Below, in pieces: positions 52,019 to 61,008 of a stretch of 64,000 bases of DNA. The translations under genes and the position numbers were made by a program. The stretch lies in the NCBI GenBank assembly GCA_965207025.1, contig OZ242258.1:248001-312000 (forward strand), given 5' to 3'. Under the pieces are notes generated by a model. The model was not told the DNA's origin. It saw only the letters and a program-made list of their open reading frames with translations, and ran no database searches. The stretch's first letter is position 1. Each line of letters starts with the position of its first letter. This DNA is from Bin87 sp034423595 (GTDB lineage Bacteria > Chloroflexota > Dehalococcoidia > Lucifugimonadales > UBA3495).

Positions 52019-53386
52019 TCAGGTTCGCAGCAGGTCCGCCAGGCCGCTAACCGGGGCGCCCTCTTCCAACAAGTCCAGGTGGGAGAGGACTTCCGCCGTC
52101 GTCGTTTCGGACAGCAACTGCGAGGCGCAGTCGCGGAATTTCTCGCGGATATCGTCCATAGTCACGCCGCGCAGGGCCCCACTGTTGGCGCGGTGCGCCT
52201 GCTGACGCAGTGTGCTGCCGTCCTTCAACTGGACGTCAACCTGGTGGTAGCCTTCGGTCCAACTGGGTTGACCTTCGTTGCCGGGGATGCGGCGCATGTC
52301 GATGCGTGGAATCAGCGCTTGGGCTTCGGGACGCATTACCTGATCGTCGGTGAAGGACTGCAACCCGACCCGCCGGTCCAGCAGGGCGGCCGCCAGGCAA
52401 TACTGTATGCTGAACTTGCCCTCCAACGACGACACCGGGCGGGAGTGGATCAGCGAGCGCGGCGGGTCGAAGTCCACCATAACGTCGATCCGCTCCACCG
52501 CTTCCGGGTCGATGGCAGACTGGGAAAGCAGGTCGAAGGTGGCATCCAGGGCCAGGTGGGCGCTGCCGCAGCAAGGGTATTTCTTGACTTCGATGCCCGA
52601 CTCCACCATGTAGAGCTTGTTGCCCAGGTTCTGCGCCACCTGCTCGCTGTCAAAACCCTCGCCGCCCGAGAAGGCACGGACGAACCCGAACCGTCCTTCC
52701 AGGGCATCCTCGCTTGCGGTGAAACCGTCTCGCACCAGCTTGGCCGATACGACGCCGGCCCGGGCGGCGTCCCCGGCGTGGAAGGGCTTGGTCATGGTGC
52801 CAAAGTTTTGCCGCAATCCCGATGCCTGGGAAGCAGCCAGGGAGACGGCCATTGCCGTGCGCTCCGAGTCCAGGGCCATAATCTTACTCGCGGCGGCGGC
52901 CGCCCCCACTGCCCCCAGCGGGCCGGTGGGGTGCCATCCCAGGTCATCATAATAGGCTTCGCTCAACGCCTCGCCCACGGCGCATGCGACCTCGAACCCG
53001 GTCAGGTAGCCCAGCAGCATATCCTTGCCGGAAGCGCCGAACTCCTCGGCCACTGCAAGGGATGTGGGCAGCAGGACGGTGGTGGGATGGGTCTTGGTAA
53101 TCTGGGTGATGTCGTCGTAGTCCAGGGCGTGGCCCATAGCGCCGTTGACGAGGGCAGCGTTGGCCGCCGAAGTCCTGAATCCCCGGCCCACGACGCTCGC
53201 GCCCGAAGCAGAACTCTCGGCGGCCACGTATCGGCAGAGGATATCTGCCAGGGGTTCCTGAGAGCCGGCCAGCATACACGCCAGGCAGTCCATGATCGCT
53301 CCCTTGGCAGCTTCAATGGCGTCGGGCGGGAAGTCCTCAATGTCGGTGGCGGTGACGTATTCGGAGATACGCTTGGTAATGTTCAT
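52019..53386 (-). CDS. MmgE/PrpD family protein
   Basis: A 455-residue protein with the family layout: N-terminal helical domain (AIEAAKGAIMDCLACMLAGS, NGAMGHALDYDD), GWHPTGPLGAVGAAAAASKI and FHAGDAARAGVVSAKL, then the C-terminal domain with KKYPCCGSAH. Relatives are 2-methylcitrate dehydratase (PrpD) and cis-aconitate decarboxylase; the substrate here is unknown. AGGAGG lies seven bases before ATG 53386. Thirteen bases after the SnoaL-like gene, so they form one unit. Confidence 0.9.
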   Translation of the reverse strand: MNITKRISEYVTATDIEDFPPDAIEAAKGAIMDCLACMLAGSQEPLADILCRYVAAESSASGASVVGRGFRTSAANAALVNGAMGHALDYDDITQITKTHPTTVLLPTSLAVAEEFGASGKDMLLGYLTGFEVACAVGEALSEAYYDDLGWHPTGPLGAVGAAAAASKIMALDSERTAMAVSLAASQASGLRQNFGTMTKPFHAGDAARAGVVSAKLVRDGFTASEDALEGRFGFVRAFSGGEGFDSEQVAQNLGNKLYMVESGIEVKKYPCCGSAHLALDATFDLLSQSAIDPEAVERIDVMVDFDPPRSLIHSRPVSSLEGKFSIQYCLAAALLDRRVGLQSFTDDQVMRPEAQALIPRIDMRRIPGNEGQPSWTEGYHQVDVQLKDGSTLRQQAHRANSGALRGVTMDDIREKFRDCASQLLSETTTAEVLSHLDLLEEGAPVSGLADLLRT

Positions 53387-53399
53387 GGATTGCCTCCTG

Positions 53400-53894
53400 T
53401 CAGATGAACTGCTGGTTTGCCCAACCCTCCTCGAAGGTGGTATGGAAGAAGGGGGCCGATTTCTTGCTCTGGTACATCCACTTGCCTTGGACTCGCACGT
53501 ATTCCTCTTCGTCGAGACCGGCCCGCCACATCGCCTTGCCGGTGTCTCCCACGGTGCATGGCATGAACAAGTACCACCGGGCGCGGGCCGTATCGCCGGT
53601 GACTTCGATCTGCGGGTTGAGCCCGTAATGCAAAGCAAAGACGAAGTGCCCGGAAATTCCGCGAAAGAACTCGCGAATCGCCTCCCTGCCCTCGTATTTC
53701 CCCATCCCCTGGCTTTCCCAGGTCGCGTCCTCAACAAACAGTGCGGCCAGCCGGTCTGCGTCGTAGTTGTCGTCGCAAGCGGCAGCGTATTCCGCCTTGA
53801 GGTTGCGGAGCGCCTCAATATCCTCCAGGTGGCGGACCCGGTCCCGCAACTCCGTCACCATCGCTGCTAAGTCAGTTGTTGGATCAGTTGACAT
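53400..53894 (-). CDS. SnoaL/NTF2-like protein
   Basis: A 164-residue cone-shaped NTF2-fold protein with ALRNLKAEYAAACDD, LAALFVEDATWE, GREAIREFFRGI and YVRVQGKWMYQSKK. Family members include small dehydratases, isomerases and hydroxylases, many uncharacterised. GAGGT is seven bases before ATG 53894. Upstream partner of the MmgE/PrpD gene on the same transcript. Confidence 0.85.
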   Translation of the reverse strand: MSTDPTTDLAAMVTELRDRVRHLEDIEALRNLKAEYAAACDDNYDADRLAALFVEDATWESQGMGKYEGREAIREFFRGISGHFVFALHYGLNPQIEVTGDTARARWYLFMPCTVGDTGKAMWRAGLDEEEYVRVQGKWMYQSKKSAPFFHTTFEEGWANQQFI

Positions 53895-54016
53895 CCAGTT
53901 ACCTCGTCCGAATTTCGTAGATTTCTGAATTATGCCGAGGCTTCAGCAGAAAGCAAATTATTTTTCAAGATGATTTTAGCGAGACGCCCTTGGGCCGTTC
54001 GGCTGGGCCTGGGTTC

Positions 54017-57000
54017 TCAACGCCAGTCGTGGGCGGCCGGCATGGGAACGCGAGGGCGGATGCCCCGCACGTCGGAGGCGATGATGTTGGCCGTCCCGTC
54101 CCACCGGGAAACGGTTCCTCGCACCAGCAGCACTTGGCTGCTCAACTGCCGCCGGCTGCGGTGGAAGATATGGGGCCACAGGATGACCTGTGCATCCCCG
54201 GTCTCGTCCTCGATGGTGACGAACACCGTGCTGTCCTGACCTCTGGGGTGCTGCCGGGCGATGGGCCAGCCGGCCACCAGGACCTCCTCATCCTCGGCGG
54301 CGCAGTCCACGGCCGAGGCGGGCCGGACCAGGGGTGAGAGGCCGGGGCGCACGAACTCCATCAGGTGGCCCCTGGGGTAGATACCCAGGACCCGGTACTC
54401 TCCGGCCATCTTGTCGTAGGCGGTGAAGTCGGGCAGATCGGGGACGTCGTCCCTGTTTGGGGAGGCAAAGGCCCGCTGCCCGTTCCGGTTGGGCCGGATG
54501 CCCAGGCCCGCGTCCCACAATGCCTGTCGGCGGTGGGGGACGACAGAATCGAAGGCTCCGGCCATGACCAAGGACTCCATCGCCTGGGGCTTCAGCCCGG
54601 TGCGCCGCACCAGGTCGGCAGGCCCGGAGTAGGGACCAAGCCGCTCCCGCTCTTCGACGATGGCCGGGGCCGACGCCGCGCCCACGTCCTTCACGAAACG
54701 CAGACCCAGCAGCACCGCATCCCCGGCAGGGATGCAGTCCACGTCGCTGCGATTGACGCAGGGGTTCAGAAAGGGCACGCCGCAGCGTCGGGCGTCCTGT
54801 TTCAGAGTCTCAACCGGGTAAAAACCCATGGGCTGGTTGTTGACGAGGGACACGAAGAACTCCACCGGATAGTACCGCTTCAGCCAGGCGGCCTGGTAGG
54901 CGGTTACGGCAAAAGCGTGGCTGTGGCTTTCGGGAAACATGTACTGGCCGTTGATCTTGGCGAAAATCCTTTCGGCCGCATCCTCCTGCACACCGTTGCC
55001 GCGAGCCCCTTCCAAAAACCGTTGACGATGCACAGCGATGAGGGGTTCATTGTTGGGCCTGGCGAAGGCCCGCCTGATCTCGTCAGCTTGGGCGACGGTC
55101 ATGCCGGCCACGTCGCTGACCAGTTGCACTACCTGCTCCTGCCAGACGATGACACCGCACCCCCGCTCCAGGGCCCGTTCCTCCAACGGGTGGTCATACT
55201 CCCATGACGCGCCGTGGCGGTAGCGCTCCACGAACTGGCTCACCGCGCTGCCCTGGACGCCCACGCCGGGCCGGATCAGGGCGACCTGGTAGGCCAGGTC
55301 CAGCAGGTTGCGGGATTCCAGCCGCTGGGCCATCTTCAGTTGGGCCGGTGACTGAAGCAGGAACACTCCCTTGGATTTTCCCTGATTGATCAGATCGTAC
55401 ACGGTTGGATCCTCTGGATCGATACGGCTCAGGTCGGGACGGTGGCCTTCTTTGGCTTCAATCATGTTCAGGGCTTCCTCAAGCTGGTCCAGCACCGGCA
55501 GGGATAATAGGTCAATCTTGGCGAACCTGGCGTCGGCCACGCTGTCCTTATTCCAGTCCATGATGTAGCGTCCAAGGGTTGCCCCGGCTCTCACCGGCGC
55601 CAGTTCTGGTATGGGTTTGCTGCTCAGCACCATGCCGCCCACATGCTGGCCCAGGCTGCGGGGGGCGTGCATCAGTTGAGGCGCCAGTTCCGCCAACTCC
55701 CGCCAGCCTGGCGCGTCCACCCGGTCCCGGAACTCGGGTAGGGCCAGCATCTCGTCGCGCAGCCTCGCTCCATCGCGAGACTGGAGTTGCCGGGAGAGTC
55801 CCTTCAGGTCCTCTTTGGGTAATCCCAGGGCCTTGCCCAGGTCCTGGACGATTCCCTTGACCGAGTAGGTGGCGATGGCCCCGGACAGGACGGCGTGATC
55901 CGGGCCGAAGCGTTGATGCACCCGCTCGATGAGCTCGTCCCGCAGAGCGCGGGGAAAATCCAGGTCGATGTCGGGCAACAGGCTGGTGTCCTCGGAGATG
56001 AACCGTTCTAGGGTCAAGCCCCACCGCAGCGGGTCAACGTGGCTGATGCCGATGAGGTAACCCGTCAGCAGGGCTACCGAGGAGCCTCGGCCCCGTCCCG
56101 GCGGGCTTTCCTCCAAAGGAGTCTCCGGGTGGACCAGGCCCCTCTCCTCCACGATTTCCCGGGCCAGCAGGACGATCTCCCGGTAAAGGAGCAGGAACCC
56201 GGCCAGGCAGTGGCGTTCGATCAGGCGGAACTCTTCGTCCAGCCGTTCCATCACTTTACGGGACACCGACCCGTAGCGACGCTGAGCCGCCTCGTGGCAC
56301 AGTTGCCGCAGATAGGATTCAGGAGTGTAGCCTTCGGGCACGGCGGCATCGGGCAAAGTGTAGCCCAGGTCGGTATCCAGATTGAAATCGCATTGCTCCG
56401 CAACTCTGACGGTGTTGGCCACCGCTTCAGGGTAGAGCCGGAAGATTTCCTGCATGTCAGCCGGCGACTTCAGGCAGAGGTGTTCGTTGGGCCGGATGTG
56501 GGGCAGGGCCTGCTCGATTGTGGTGTTGCGCCTGGCCGCGACCAGAGCGTGTTGCAGACGGTAGCGCTCTGGGCAGTGGTAGTGAACGTCGTTGCTGGCA
56601 ACCACCGGCGCACCGGTCTCACGCGCCAGCGCCGCCAACTCCCGGTTGCGCTGGGTGTCCCCTTTCAGAAAGTTCTGCTGGAGTTCCACATACACCGCAT
56701 CCGGACCGTACCACTCATGATAGCCGTTCAGCAAACGGCGAGCATCCTTGTGGCGGCCTTCCGACAGCAGCTTGGACAACGGACCGTCGCGCCCGCCGGT
56801 GAGCAGCATCACCCCATCGGTGTATTCCGGCAGGTACGCCGGGTCCAGCCGGGGTTCCCGACGGTCGGAGGCGTTGGCCAGGGTGAACAGCCGGGAGATG
56901 TTGGCGTAGCCCTGGCGGGTCCGCGCCAGCAGGACCAGGCGGGAACCGTCTTTCAGGATCATCTCGCCGCCGGTGATGGCCCGGATGCCCAGGCTGCCGG

Positions 57001-57163
57001 CCAGCCGGGCGAAATCCAGGGCGCCACACAGGTTGGTGTCGGTCAGGGCCAGGGCGGAGTACCCATACTCCCCGGCCCGGGCCAGCAGCTCGTGGACGTG
57101 TGAGGCCCCAATTCCGAAGGAATAAAAGCTCTTGGCGTGGAGTTCCACGTATCCGGCAGCCAC
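54017..57163 (-). CDS. dnaE2: Error-prone DNA polymerase III alpha (DnaE2/ImuC type)
   Basis: A 1048-residue C-family polymerase without exonuclease. The N-terminal PHP domain is degenerate (VELHAKSFYSF and LTDTN where active forms have HxH and DH). The palm contains PDIDLDF with the catalytic Asp pair. The finger and C-terminal OB-fold (FVTIEDETGDAQVILWP) follow the DnaE2/ImuC arrangement, with no beta-clamp-containing tail typical of replicative DnaE. Acts in mutagenic lesion bypass together with ImuB, whose gene lies 17 bases upstream. ATG 57163. Confidence 0.9.
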   Translation of the reverse strand: MAAGYVELHAKSFYSFGIGASHVHELLARAGEYGYSALALTDTNLCGALDFARLAGSLGIRAITGGEMILKDGSRLVLLARTRQGYANISRLFTLANASDRREPRLDPAYLPEYTDGVMLLTGGRDGPLSKLLSEGRHKDARRLLNGYHEWYGPDAVYVELQQNFLKGDTQRNRELAALARETGAPVVASNDVHYHCPERYRLQHALVAARRNTTIEQALPHIRPNEHLCLKSPADMQEIFRLYPEAVANTVRVAEQCDFNLDTDLGYTLPDAAVPEGYTPESYLRQLCHEAAQRRYGSVSRKVMERLDEEFRLIERHCLAGFLLLYREIVLLAREIVEERGLVHPETPLEESPPGRGRGSSVALLTGYLIGISHVDPLRWGLTLERFISEDTSLLPDIDLDFPRALRDELIERVHQRFGPDHAVLSGAIATYSVKGIVQDLGKALGLPKEDLKGLSRQLQSRDGARLRDEMLALPEFRDRVDAPGWRELAELAPQLMHAPRSLGQHVGGMVLSSKPIPELAPVRAGATLGRYIMDWNKDSVADARFAKIDLLSLPVLDQLEEALNMIEAKEGHRPDLSRIDPEDPTVYDLINQGKSKGVFLLQSPAQLKMAQRLESRNLLDLAYQVALIRPGVGVQGSAVSQFVERYRHGASWEYDHPLEERALERGCGVIVWQEQVVQLVSDVAGMTVAQADEIRRAFARPNNEPLIAVHRQRFLEGARGNGVQEDAAERIFAKINGQYMFPESHSHAFAVTAYQAAWLKRYYPVEFFVSLVNNQPMGFYPVETLKQDARRCGVPFLNPCVNRSDVDCIPAGDAVLLGLRFVKDVGAASAPAIVEERERLGPYSGPADLVRRTGLKPQAMESLVMAGAFDSVVPHRRQALWDAGLGIRPNRNGQRAFASPNRDDVPDLPDFTAYDKMAGEYRVLGIYPRGHLMEFVRPGLSPLVRPASAVDCAAEDEEVLVAGWPIARQHPRGQDSTVFVTIEDETGDAQVILWPHIFHRSRRQLSSQVLLVRGTVSRWDGTANIIASDVRGIRPRVPMPAAHDWR

Positions 57164-57180
57164 GGAAAGCCATCCGGCTG

Positions 57181-58647
57181 CTACGAGTCTTGCCGAAACC
57201 AGCGGTTATCACGCTGGTCCCGGAACAGAGTCACCTCTCCGCCGCCCTCCCGGCCCGCCCGGTAATAGGTTCTGGTTATGGGTCGGGGCATCCACCACAG
57301 GTCGAAGCACCACCGGTCTTCGATGCGCGCTATCCTCTGCCACCGGTCGCCCAACTGCACTGCCATCGGCTCGCCTTCCGGCCCCTCTTGCACGGCCACA
57401 GGGGAGGGTAGAGAGAGGGGCTTCATGCCTCCGTTACCGGAAGCGTCGAGAGGAATCTGCATGGCACGCATCTCCGGGGCTGGATGCCAGGGAGCCACCT
57501 GCGCCACCCGGTACAGGGCCGGTTTGCCTCCCGAGCGGGCTTGAAGCTGTCGTTCCACCCCGGCCAGCCGCCGCTCCCGGTCTCCTCGCAGGTCCGCCAG
57601 CAGGCTCAGCTGCGTGCCCGACTCCCCAGTGATGCCGGACAAGGCCAGAGTCACCCCTTCCATCGGAGCCGGCGGGCGCTCGGTTTCCAACTGGCCCCGG
57701 ATGATGCGGGATGCCTGTTGCCAGTCGCTCACAGGCTGCCTGAAGTGGAATTGCTTCACCCAGGGGACCGCCCGGTACAGGACACACTCCACGGCCGCCC
57801 CGGTCGCGTACTGGCCCCGGATGCGGGTCCGAGTGAAAGCGCGTCTGAGCAGGGTGTCCACCGCCGTCAGAAGCAGCTCCAGAGATGCTGAGGCAAAGGG
57901 CAGGTCGGTATGTTCGACGATGGATTCTTCATGTTTCAAGGGAATCAGGGGAGAGTCGTCAATGCCATGGGCCAGATCCCATGCCCGCTGACCCGCTGAA
58001 CCGAAGCGGTTGATAAGCGCTTCCTGTTGCATCGCGGCCACGTCACCCAGGGTGTGGAGGCCAAAGCGTAGCATCTCCTCCGTGACCGCCGGGAGAACGG
58101 GCAGCAGTTCAACGGGGTGAGGCGCGAGGAAAAGGGCCGCGTCCGGGGGAACCTTCACTGCCCCCAGGGGTTGGCTGGTCCGGGCGGCGACGTAGGCGGG
58201 GAATTTGGCCTCTGCCACACCGACTCTTGGCGCGAGGTCCGAGGACACCGCGCTCAGCAGGGTCGTCACCAGACGGGCCTCGCCGCCATAGAGGTCTTCC
58301 AGACCGTCCAGGCGCGCGTAGGCTGTGCCCAGCTCCGCTCCCTCCACCCGGTCACTGACTCCCTGTAAGGAACGGAGTATCCGGTCGAACACTCGGTGGT
58401 AGGCGACCTCGTCCGCCTCCAGCACAACCCCGTTGACCTGGCGGGACATGGCCTGCTCCAGGGCCATTCCGGCGTTAACACCCGATGCTGCGGGGAAATG
58501 GTCGATGACCTGAGGCTGGCCCCGGGAACGGTCAACGATGAGGACGGCCCGGTCCTTCAGGTGGGGCTGCCTTCGCATCTCCACCTTGGCCCGCAGGTGG
58601 TTTACCAGCAGGCAGCCGATGAGTTTAGGATTGTCGGAAAGATTCAT
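57181..58647 (-). CDS. imuB: ImuB-like Y-family polymerase homolog
   Basis: A 488-residue protein with the Y-family fold: palm/finger segment (AVLIVDRSRGQPQVIDHFPAA, YARLDGLEDLYGG), helix-hairpin-helix (FGLHTLGDVAAMQQEAL) and a C-terminal extension ending LFRDQRDNRWFRQDS, typical of ImuB. The catalytic Asp at the beginning is missing (IGCLLVNHLRAK), so it is probably a scaffold linking DnaE2 to the clamp. ATG 58647 is the first Met of the fold; no ribosome site is evident there, and a longer reading to 58701 is possible. No imuA or lexA gene adjoins. Confidence 0.85.
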   Translation of the reverse strand: MNLSDNPKLIGCLLVNHLRAKVEMRRQPHLKDRAVLIVDRSRGQPQVIDHFPAASGVNAGMALEQAMSRQVNGVVLEADEVAYHRVFDRILRSLQGVSDRVEGAELGTAYARLDGLEDLYGGEARLVTTLLSAVSSDLAPRVGVAEAKFPAYVAARTSQPLGAVKVPPDAALFLAPHPVELLPVLPAVTEEMLRFGLHTLGDVAAMQQEALINRFGSAGQRAWDLAHGIDDSPLIPLKHEESIVEHTDLPFASASLELLLTAVDTLLRRAFTRTRIRGQYATGAAVECVLYRAVPWVKQFHFRQPVSDWQQASRIIRGQLETERPPAPMEGVTLALSGITGESGTQLSLLADLRGDRERRLAGVERQLQARSGGKPALYRVAQVAPWHPAPEMRAMQIPLDASGNGGMKPLSLPSPVAVQEGPEGEPMAVQLGDRWQRIARIEDRWCFDLWWMPRPITRTYYRAGREGGGEVTLFRDQRDNRWFRQDS

Positions 58648-58895
58648 GACCACGATGTTATTAGCACGCCCGTACGAGGCGCAAGGACCCGCTGTCATCA
58701 ATTTGTTTTCCCATTTTCCCGGCTTGCCACATATTCGCGTCGCGCCATTCTGTTGACTGATAAGGAAAATTCATAGTAGAGTTCCAACGAAACATGATCA
58801 TTTAACAAGGATATTCTGATTAAATTCGACTGACACGGAGTAGTCGTAGCGTTTTCACATCTGGCGCTTGAACATTCCCGGACACGGAGGTTGGT

Positions 58896-60635
58896 ATGCC
58901 AAATCTCGGAACATTATCAGGCCGCAGCATCATACTCTGCGCGTTGCTTGCCCTTGCTCTGGTTGTTGTAATAGGGTGCGCCGGCTCCAGCCCGGAAGCG
59001 CCCGCAGCCCCGGCAGCTCCAGCTGCGCCGGCCGGCCAGGATTCCAGCGCACCTACCGCGGTGCCCGCCGCGGCAGCATCCGCGCCGGCCGCGCCCGCGG
59101 AAGGCACCGGGATGGTTACGATGATGGTGGCCGACTGGGGTACCCAGGCTTTTGAACCACGGGACGCCTCCGGTCAGATAATGACCCAGCATCGGATGCT
59201 CCACGGTTGGCTGATTGCTGGCAATGAGAAGACCGAAATGATCCCCGGCATCGCCGAAAGTTGGGAGCTCTCGGACGACGGGCTACAGTGGACCTGGACC
59301 ATTCGCGACGGTGTGAAATTCCACAACGGCGACGAACTGACCATTGACGACATCCAGTTCACCTTGGACCGGCACCACGGCCCCGAGGCGGCGGAGAATG
59401 CCATTCACGGCATTTTCATCCAGCAGTCCAAACGTACCATCAGCCAGGAAATCACCGGCCCCAATACCATAGTCGTCACCCAAACCGAGCCCAACGCCAC
59501 CTATCCCTTCCTGATGTCGCAGCTTCATTCATCCGACGCCCACGGCGCGGCGCTGCCCAAGGACTACTGGGAGTCGGTGGGGGGCAAGGAGGGCTGGGAG
59601 GCCAAGCCGGTGGCCGCCGGCCCCCTGATGCTGGTTGACTACAAGCCCTCGGAGCAGATGCTCTTCGAGCGTTTCGACGACTATTACTTCACGCCGGACA
59701 ACGGCTTCCACGAGGACCGCAGGATGCAGTTCCAGACCATGGACGCGCGGCTGGTGACTGAAGAGTCCACCAGGGTTTCCGCGCTGCGCGCCGGTCAGGC
59801 TGATATGGCCGAAGCCAGCCTGAACGCCCGCAGCCAGGTGGAGTCTGGAGGAGGGCGCCTGGTTTTCATCCCGGAAGCCTCTTACTCCCAGGTCAGGCCC
59901 ATGGGCTGCTGGAAGGAGGAGCTTCCCTGTAGCGACAAGCGGGTACGTTACGCCCTCGACTATGCCGTGGACAAGGAATTGATCCGGGACAAGCTCTATG
60001 GCGGCACCCAGGTCGCCCAAGTGGGTGGATTCGAGGCGGCCACTCCCAACGCCCTGGGCTACAGTCCTGAACTCGATTCCCTGCCATTCGACCCGGATCA
60101 AGCCAAGCAACTCCTGGCTGATGCCGGTTACCCCGGCGGCGAGGGTTTCCCTCCCTTCAAGATTCATACCTGGAACGGCGGCGACGTGCCGCTGCAACCC
60201 GAGCAGGCTGAGTTGATCGCCGAGATGTGGAAGGACAATCTTGGGTTGGAAGTAACGGTGGTTGTGGGTGACCCCACCGCCGTCCGGCAGCAGGCCAGGG
60301 ACCGCCAATTGGACGGCGACGTTTACTTCCGCAGCAATGAGGCCAGGTTCGATGGCGGCAGCCTGATGCGCAGCGCCACCGACCCGGAGAACCCCAACCG
60401 GCTGATGGAAGAGCCGGAGTTGTTCGCTATCGTCAACGAAGCCCTGGCGGTGTTGGACCCGGCCCAGCGGCACGACGCCTATAACCGGGCCTACCGCGCC
60501 ATTTGGGAAGAGCACTACTACTGGAGCCCGATATACGTCAATCTGCCCTGGGCGGTCAGCGAGCGCATCGCCACCTGGGATCCCTGGCCCTTGGGCCCCT
60601 ATGCCAGCGCGCTCTGGACGGTGACGCTGAAGTAG
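58896..60635 (+). CDS. Peptide-type ABC transporter substrate-binding lipoprotein (copy 1)
   Basis: A 579-residue family 5 binding protein. The lipoprotein signal ends VVVIGCAG; an Ala/Pro linker leads to the SBP_bac_5 domain (IAESWELSDDGLQWTWTIRDGVKFHNGDELT, YALDYAVDKELIRDKLYGGT). GGAGG lies six bases before ATG 58896. Closely related in length and sequence to the copy at 61009-62778, including QVRPxGCW and LPCxDKRVRYALDYA. Binds peptides or other small solutes for the permeases that follow. A hairpin lies after the stop. Confidence 0.92.
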   Translation: MPNLGTLSGRSIILCALLALALVVVIGCAGSSPEAPAAPAAPAAPAGQDSSAPTAVPAAAASAPAAPAEGTGMVTMMVADWGTQAFEPRDASGQIMTQHRMLHGWLIAGNEKTEMIPGIAESWELSDDGLQWTWTIRDGVKFHNGDELTIDDIQFTLDRHHGPEAAENAIHGIFIQQSKRTISQEITGPNTIVVTQTEPNATYPFLMSQLHSSDAHGAALPKDYWESVGGKEGWEAKPVAAGPLMLVDYKPSEQMLFERFDDYYFTPDNGFHEDRRMQFQTMDARLVTEESTRVSALRAGQADMAEASLNARSQVESGGGRLVFIPEASYSQVRPMGCWKEELPCSDKRVRYALDYAVDKELIRDKLYGGTQVAQVGGFEAATPNALGYSPELDSLPFDPDQAKQLLADAGYPGGEGFPPFKIHTWNGGDVPLQPEQAELIAEMWKDNLGLEVTVVVGDPTAVRQQARDRQLDGDVYFRSNEARFDGGSLMRSATDPENPNRLMEEPELFAIVNEALAVLDPAQRHDAYNRAYRAIWEEHYYWSPIYVNLPWAVSERIATWDPWPLGPYASALWTVTLK

Positions 60636-60656
60636 CCAGCGGCTCCTGCAACCCAC

Positions 60657-60694
60657 GCCGCCGCATCACTGTTTATTGATGGTTTTGCGGCGGC
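60657..60694 (+). terminator. Hairpin after the first binding-protein gene
   Basis: GCCGCCGCA (60657-60665) pairs with TGCGGCGGC (60686-60694) around a 20-base loop; no T-run follows. Could reduce read-through or stabilise the transcript. Confidence 0.4.
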
Positions 60695-60730
60695 CCGTCC
60701 GTTCACACTGGGCAGCCGGCTATTGACCGG

Positions 60731-60961
60731 TCATCTGGAAAAGCGGCGGTATAGGTACCAGCCAAATTGGAACAGGCCGGCGACGACGATTCCACCCACC
60801 ACCCCAACGGGTATGAACAGCAATGCCAAGCCAAAGGAGAACAGCAACAGCCCTAGATCGATAAAGGCACCAGGCACGGCCAAGTAAAGGTGGTCCAGGT
60901 AAACCCAGGCAACCGGTATTACTGCTCCCAGTAGGGCCATGCCGACGTATAGCCACTTCAT
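60731..60961 (-). CDS. Small two-span membrane protein
   Basis: A 76-residue ORF with two or three hydrophobic segments (LYVGMALLGAVIPVAWVYL, FSFGLALLFIPVGVVGGIVVAG) and a basic end (YLYRRFSR). Antisense to the operon direction, between two binding-protein genes. Only a weak GGGATG context precedes the start, so it may not be translated. No family recognised. Confidence 0.45.
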   Translation of the reverse strand: MKWLYVGMALLGAVIPVAWVYLDHLYLAVPGAFIDLGLLLFSFGLALLFIPVGVVGGIVVAGLFQFGWYLYRRFSR

Positions 60962-61008
60962 CCCGAGGCGTCCTGATCCCCCGGAACTGACAGAATGGAG
61001 GAACTAGC

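Noticed and set aside
59529..60656. 375-residue minus-strand ORF
   Set aside because: Antisense shadow of the first peptide-binding protein.
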